From: Ensifer sp. LCM 4579
Lineage (GTDB): Bacteria; Pseudomonadota; Alphaproteobacteria; Rhizobiales; Rhizobiaceae
NCBI RefSeq assembly: GCF_001854885.1
Contig: NZ_MDDV01000057.1
Location: forward strand, 125,794-189,793
Direction: 5' to 3'
DNA: 64,000 nucleotides
The translations under genes were made by a program, and so were the position numbers. Below, in pieces: positions 61,303-64,000 of the stretch; the first letter of the stretch is position 1, and each line of letters begins with the position of its first letter. Below the pieces are notes generated by a model that saw only the letters and a list, made by a program, of their open reading frames with translations, was not told the DNA's origin and made no database searches.

Positions 61303-62202
61303 ATGGGACGCATGAAAAAGCGAAGCCTGCGCCGCAGAGGCGGGGTCTGGGATCCGCTGGCAGACAGCCAGCAAAGCAGGCAACGCGCCTCCACCGTTCC
61401 GCTCACAGCGCAATCGGCCTCGCCGACCTATCGTCTCGCCTATGTCGACGACGATTTCCTGTGCCGTGAGGAATTGCGCCCGGTACGTCTGCAGCTCGAA
61501 CTATTGAAGACGGAGATGATGCTCGCGGAGCGCGGCATCAACTCTACCATCGTCATGTTCGGAGGCGCGCGGATTCCCGAACCCGGCGGCCCTGCCTGGG
61601 CGGCCAAGAACGAAACGCAGCGCAAGAATCTGGAGGCGGCGTCGGTCTATTACACCGAGGCGCGCAAGTTTGCCCGGCTCTGCTCGGAGCAGTCGGCCAA
61701 GCTCGGCCACAAGGAGTATGTCGTGGTGACCGGCGGCGGCCCGGGCGTCATGGAGGCGGGAAACCGCGGCGCGGCCGACGCCGGCGCCCCGTCGATCGGC
61801 TTCAATATCGTGCTGCCGCACGAGCAGGCGCCGAACAGCTACGTCACGCCCGAACTGTCGTTCAATTTCCACTATTTCGCCATCCGCAAGATGCACTTCC
61901 TGCTGCGCGCCAGGGCCGTTGCGGTTTTCCCGGGCGGCTTCGGCACGCTCGACGAACTGTTCGAGACGGTGACGCTGATGCAGACGGGGCGCCTGGCGCT
62001 CGTGCCGCTCCTGCTCTTCGGCGAAAAATTCTGGCGCTCGATCATCAATTTCGAGGCTCTGGCGGATTTCGGCACGATCGCGCCGAACGATATCGATCTC
62101 GTCCACTTCGTCGAAACGGCGGAAGAGGCCTGGGACGTCATCGTGCGCTTCTACGAGACGGTTGACCCGAAGTCGATGCCGATGGCCTCGGGCCGGCGAT
62201 AG
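61303..62202 (+). CDS. LOG-family (TIGR00730) nucleoside-5'-monophosphate phosphoribohydrolase
   Basis: 299 residues with a basic, low-complexity first 45 residues. The Rossmann-like core has MFGGARIPEPGG, VTGGGPGVMEAGNRGA and FPGGFGTLDELFETVTL, the PGGxGTxxE motif of the LOG family. Some members release cytokinin bases, others act in purine handling. The long form and N-terminal extension suggest the type II LOG-like group. Plant-hormone role unproven. Confidence 0.85.
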   Translation: MGRMKKRSLRRRGGVWDPLADSQQSRQRASTVPLTAQSASPTYRLAYVDDDFLCREELRPVRLQLELLKTEMMLAERGINSTIVMFGGARIPEPGGPAWAAKNETQRKNLEAASVYYTEARKFARLCSEQSAKLGHKEYVVVTGGGPGVMEAGNRGAADAGAPSIGFNIVLPHEQAPNSYVTPELSFNFHYFAIRKMHFLLRARAVAVFPGGFGTLDELFETVTLMQTGRLALVPLLLFGEKFWRSIINFEALADFGTIAPNDIDLVHFVETAEEAWDVIVRFYETVDPKSMPMASGRR

Positions 62203-62207
62203 AGCAT

Positions 62208-62241
62208 CTTGCAGTCAGGTGGAATCACCTGACGTTGCAAG
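62208..62241. repeat. Inverted repeat between convergent LOG and HAD genes
   Basis: GTCAGGTG-GAAT-CACCTGAC forms a perfect 8-bp stem, extended by outer CTTGCA / TGCAAG. It resembles a palindrome I recall as frequent in Sinorhizobium and Rhizobium intergenic regions. No T-run; a terminator role is possible. Confidence 0.55.
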
Positions 62242-62283
62242 CCGGACGAGACGGCTAGAGCGGCAGCTTCTCCGGCTTACTCT

Positions 62284-62997
62284 TTACACGGTCGCAACGA
62301 CGCGGCTGAGGAAGCCCGTCAGATCCTCGGTGACGTAGTCGATCTGCTCATCCGCATCGCTCGACGTCTCCCACGCTTCGACGAATTCATATTCGAGATG
62401 GCGCGGTACCAGCAGCACGGTCTTCATGCCAAGTGCCTTGGGGACGACCAGGTTGCGTGGCAGGTCCTCGAACATCACCGCGTTCCGGGTATCCACCCGA
62501 TGCAGGCTCATGAACTTGTCATAGGTGTCGCCGGCGGGCTTCGGGACGAAATCGGCGGCGACGATATCGAAGATTTCATCGAAGTGATCGAGAATTCCGA
62601 GGGCGCGCGCCGTCATCTCCGCATGGGCGGTGCTGCCGTTGGTGAAGATGAACTTGCGCCCGGGCAAGGCCCGGATCGCCTCGCCAAGCGCCGGATCCGC
62701 GGGGACCACACTGTAGTCGATCGCGTGCGCCCGTTCGAGAAAATCGTTCGGATCGACGCCGTGATGGATCATCAGCCCCTGAAGCGTGGTGCCGTGATCG
62801 CGGTAATAGGCCTTCTGCAGCTTCTTCGCCTCCGCCGGATCAAGTGACAGCAGTTCCGCCACATAGGCGGTCATGTTGCGGTCGATCTGGGCGAAGAGAT
62901 TGACGTGGTGCGGATAAAGCGTGTTGTCGAGATCGAAGACCCAGTCGGTGACATGGGCGAATTCGGCACGGGTGGGCAGACGATCGAGCTTCTTCAT
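62284..62997 (-). CDS. HAD-superfamily pyrimidine 5'-nucleotidase-like phosphatase
   Basis: 237 residues. HAD motif I WVFDLDNTLYP, motif II FIFTNGS, motif III/IV region VMFEDLPRNLVVPKALGMKT. The FEDLPRNL and HHVNLFAQID patterns match the SDT1-like pyrimidine 5'-nucleotidases found in plants, yeast and alphaproteobacteria. Substrate not established. Convergent with the LOG gene. Confidence 0.86.
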   Translation of the reverse strand: MKKLDRLPTRAEFAHVTDWVFDLDNTLYPHHVNLFAQIDRNMTAYVAELLSLDPAEAKKLQKAYYRDHGTTLQGLMIHHGVDPNDFLERAHAIDYSVVPADPALGEAIRALPGRKFIFTNGSTAHAEMTARALGILDHFDEIFDIVAADFVPKPAGDTYDKFMSLHRVDTRNAVMFEDLPRNLVVPKALGMKTVLLVPRHLEYEFVEAWETSSDADEQIDYVTEDLTGFLSRVVATV

Positions 62998-63100
62998 CGC
63001 TGCCTTATGGCATGGCCGGCAGCGAAGGAAAACGGAATTCTTTTTTTGCCACCCATGGCTGGAGATGGATTGCCGCCCCCGCTCGTGCTAGCCCGCCTAT

Positions 63101-64000
63101 ATGGAAACCTGGGTTCTCATCACCGTCGCCGCGGCCTTCCTCCAGAATGTCCGCTCCGCCATGCAGAAACATTTGAAGGGCGTCATGGGAACGACGGGCG
63201 CCACTTTCGTACGCTTCGGCTTCGGCCTGCCGTTCGCGCTTTTCTACCTGGCCTTTCTCTGGCGGTCGGGGCATGCGTTGCCGGTACCGGACGGCACGTT
63301 TCTTCTCTGGGCGGCGGTTGGCGGACTGGCGCAGATCGCGGCCACATTCCTGCTCGTCCACCTGTTCTCCTTCCGCAACTTCGCTGTCGGCACCGCCTAT
63401 TCGCGCACGGAGCCGGCGCAGGCTGCCCTGTTCGGTCTGCTCTTCCTGGGCGAGAAAGCGAGCCCCGGCGCAGTCGTAGCGATCGCCATTTCCGTCGTCG
63501 GCGTTATGCTCATTTCCGTTGCTCGCACCACTTTGAGCATCCGGTCTCTAATAACCTCGGTCTTCAGTCGCACCGCCGGGAATGGTCTGCTCTCCGGCAC
63601 TTTGTTCGGGCTCTCCGCCGTCTCCTACCGCTCCGCCTCCCTGGCGCTGGCGCCGAGTCTGCCCGCTCCCGACTACCTGATGCAGGCAGGCTTTACCTTG
63701 AGTTTCGTCATCCTAATGCAGACGCTCGCGATGCTGGCCTGGATCGTTTTGCGGGAACCGGACGAACTCGGCCGCATTGGCGGCGCATGGAAGCCGGCGG
63801 CTCTCGTCGGTTTCGTGGGCGCCTCGGCATCGTTCGGCTGGTTCTCGGCGATGACCTTGCAGCAGGCGGCGATGGTCAAAGTGGTGGCCCAGGTGGAGAT
63901 GCTCTTCACCTTCGCCTCGTCCTTCTTCGTCTTCCGCGAATGGATCACCCGGCTCGAACTGATCGGCTGCCTGCTGATCGTGCTCGGCGTGGTGACGCTG
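63101..64000 (+). CDS. DMT-superfamily (EamA-type) transporter, 3' end outside window
   Basis: The frame is open from the ATG at 63101 to the last base, 300 residues with no stop. It is very hydrophobic with about ten spans and two EamA-like halves: LLFLGEKASPGAVVAIAI and SSFFVFREWITRLELIGCLL are the two RE/EK-type repeats. Probable drug/metabolite exporter; substrate unknown. The last few residues are missing. Confidence 0.85.
   Translation, partial: METWVLITVAAAFLQNVRSAMQKHLKGVMGTTGATFVRFGFGLPFALFYLAFLWRSGHALPVPDGTFLLWAAVGGLAQIAATFLLVHLFSFRNFAVGTAYSRTEPAQAALFGLLFLGEKASPGAVVAIAISVVGVMLISVARTTLSIRSLITSVFSRTAGNGLLSGTLFGLSAVSYRSASLALAPSLPAPDYLMQAGFTLSFVILMQTLAMLAWIVLREPDELGRIGGAWKPAALVGFVGASASFGWFSAMTLQQAAMVKVVAQVEMLFTFASSFFVFREWITRLELIGCLLIVLGVVTL

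Overview
The window reads as a GC-rich alphaproteobacterial chromosome segment, almost certainly from Sinorhizobium/Ensifer. The evidence is gene content and order: lptC-lptA-lptB-rpoN-hpf-ptsN, olsB next to a chimeric malic enzyme, mutS-glnD-murJ, miaB-phoH-ybeY-corC-lnt-HTH-metK-trmB, and dapE/dapD. It also carries repeated rhizobial intergenic mosaic (RIME-like) palindromes. Nearly all of it is core, vertically inherited sequence. I see no phage, IS element, CRISPR array, rRNA or tRNA gene.

Layout. 1-5.9 kb: end of grpE, then a leftward cluster (read right to left) lptC, lptA, lptB, rpoN, hpf, ptsN, which joins LPS export to sigma-54 and nitrogen-PTS control. 6.1-8.5 kb: sppA, ihfB, a LapA-domain protein and a CoxG-like protein. 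8.7-13.5 kb: two RNA methyltransferases, lspA and a hybrid histidine kinase. 13.7-17.3 kb: olsB, a structured intergenic stretch that looks like a small-RNA gene, and the malic enzyme. 17.4-26.3 kb: mutS, glnD, murJ, a VOC protein, trpS. 26.3-31.5 kb: a universal stress protein, an NfuA-type Fe-S scaffold with an Irr-box-like palindrome upstream, tsaB, rimI, an OlsA-type acyltransferase, miaB. 31.6-39.9 kb: phoH, ybeY, a CorC-like protein, an antisense NYN-domain gene, lnt (actA), a PhrR-like regulator, metK, trmB. 40-49.4 kb: DUF1150 plus Hsp20 with a ROSE-like leader, a nucleoside hydrolase, a chemoreceptor, ribokinase, rmuC, def-fmt-truA. 49.4-64 kb: a membrane protein, dapE, an operon of a catalytically degenerate alpha/beta-hydrolase, an RND adaptor and an RND pump with a divergent LysR gene, a DEAD-box helicase, DUF805, dapD, a LOG-family protein, a HAD phosphatase, and a DMT-family protein that runs off the edge.

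How it fits together. Nitrogen control is prominent: RpoN, PtsN, GlnD (PII uridylylation) and IHF-beta (which helps sigma-54 activators). Envelope biogenesis is the second theme: Lpt, LspA plus Lnt (two steps of lipoprotein maturation), MurJ, OlsA/OlsB (ornithine lipids), DapD/DapE (lysine and peptidoglycan). Translation and RNA quality is the third: MiaB, TsaB, RimI, TrmB, YbeY, TrpS, Def, Fmt, TruA. The best leads for novelty are non-coding: the sRNA-like locus near 14.8 kb, the Irr-like box before nfuA, the sigma-54-type promoter before hpf, the ROSE-like hsp20 leader, and RIME elements that supply the stop codon of four genes. The most unusual protein is the Ser-less, His-less hydrolase encoded with the RND pump.
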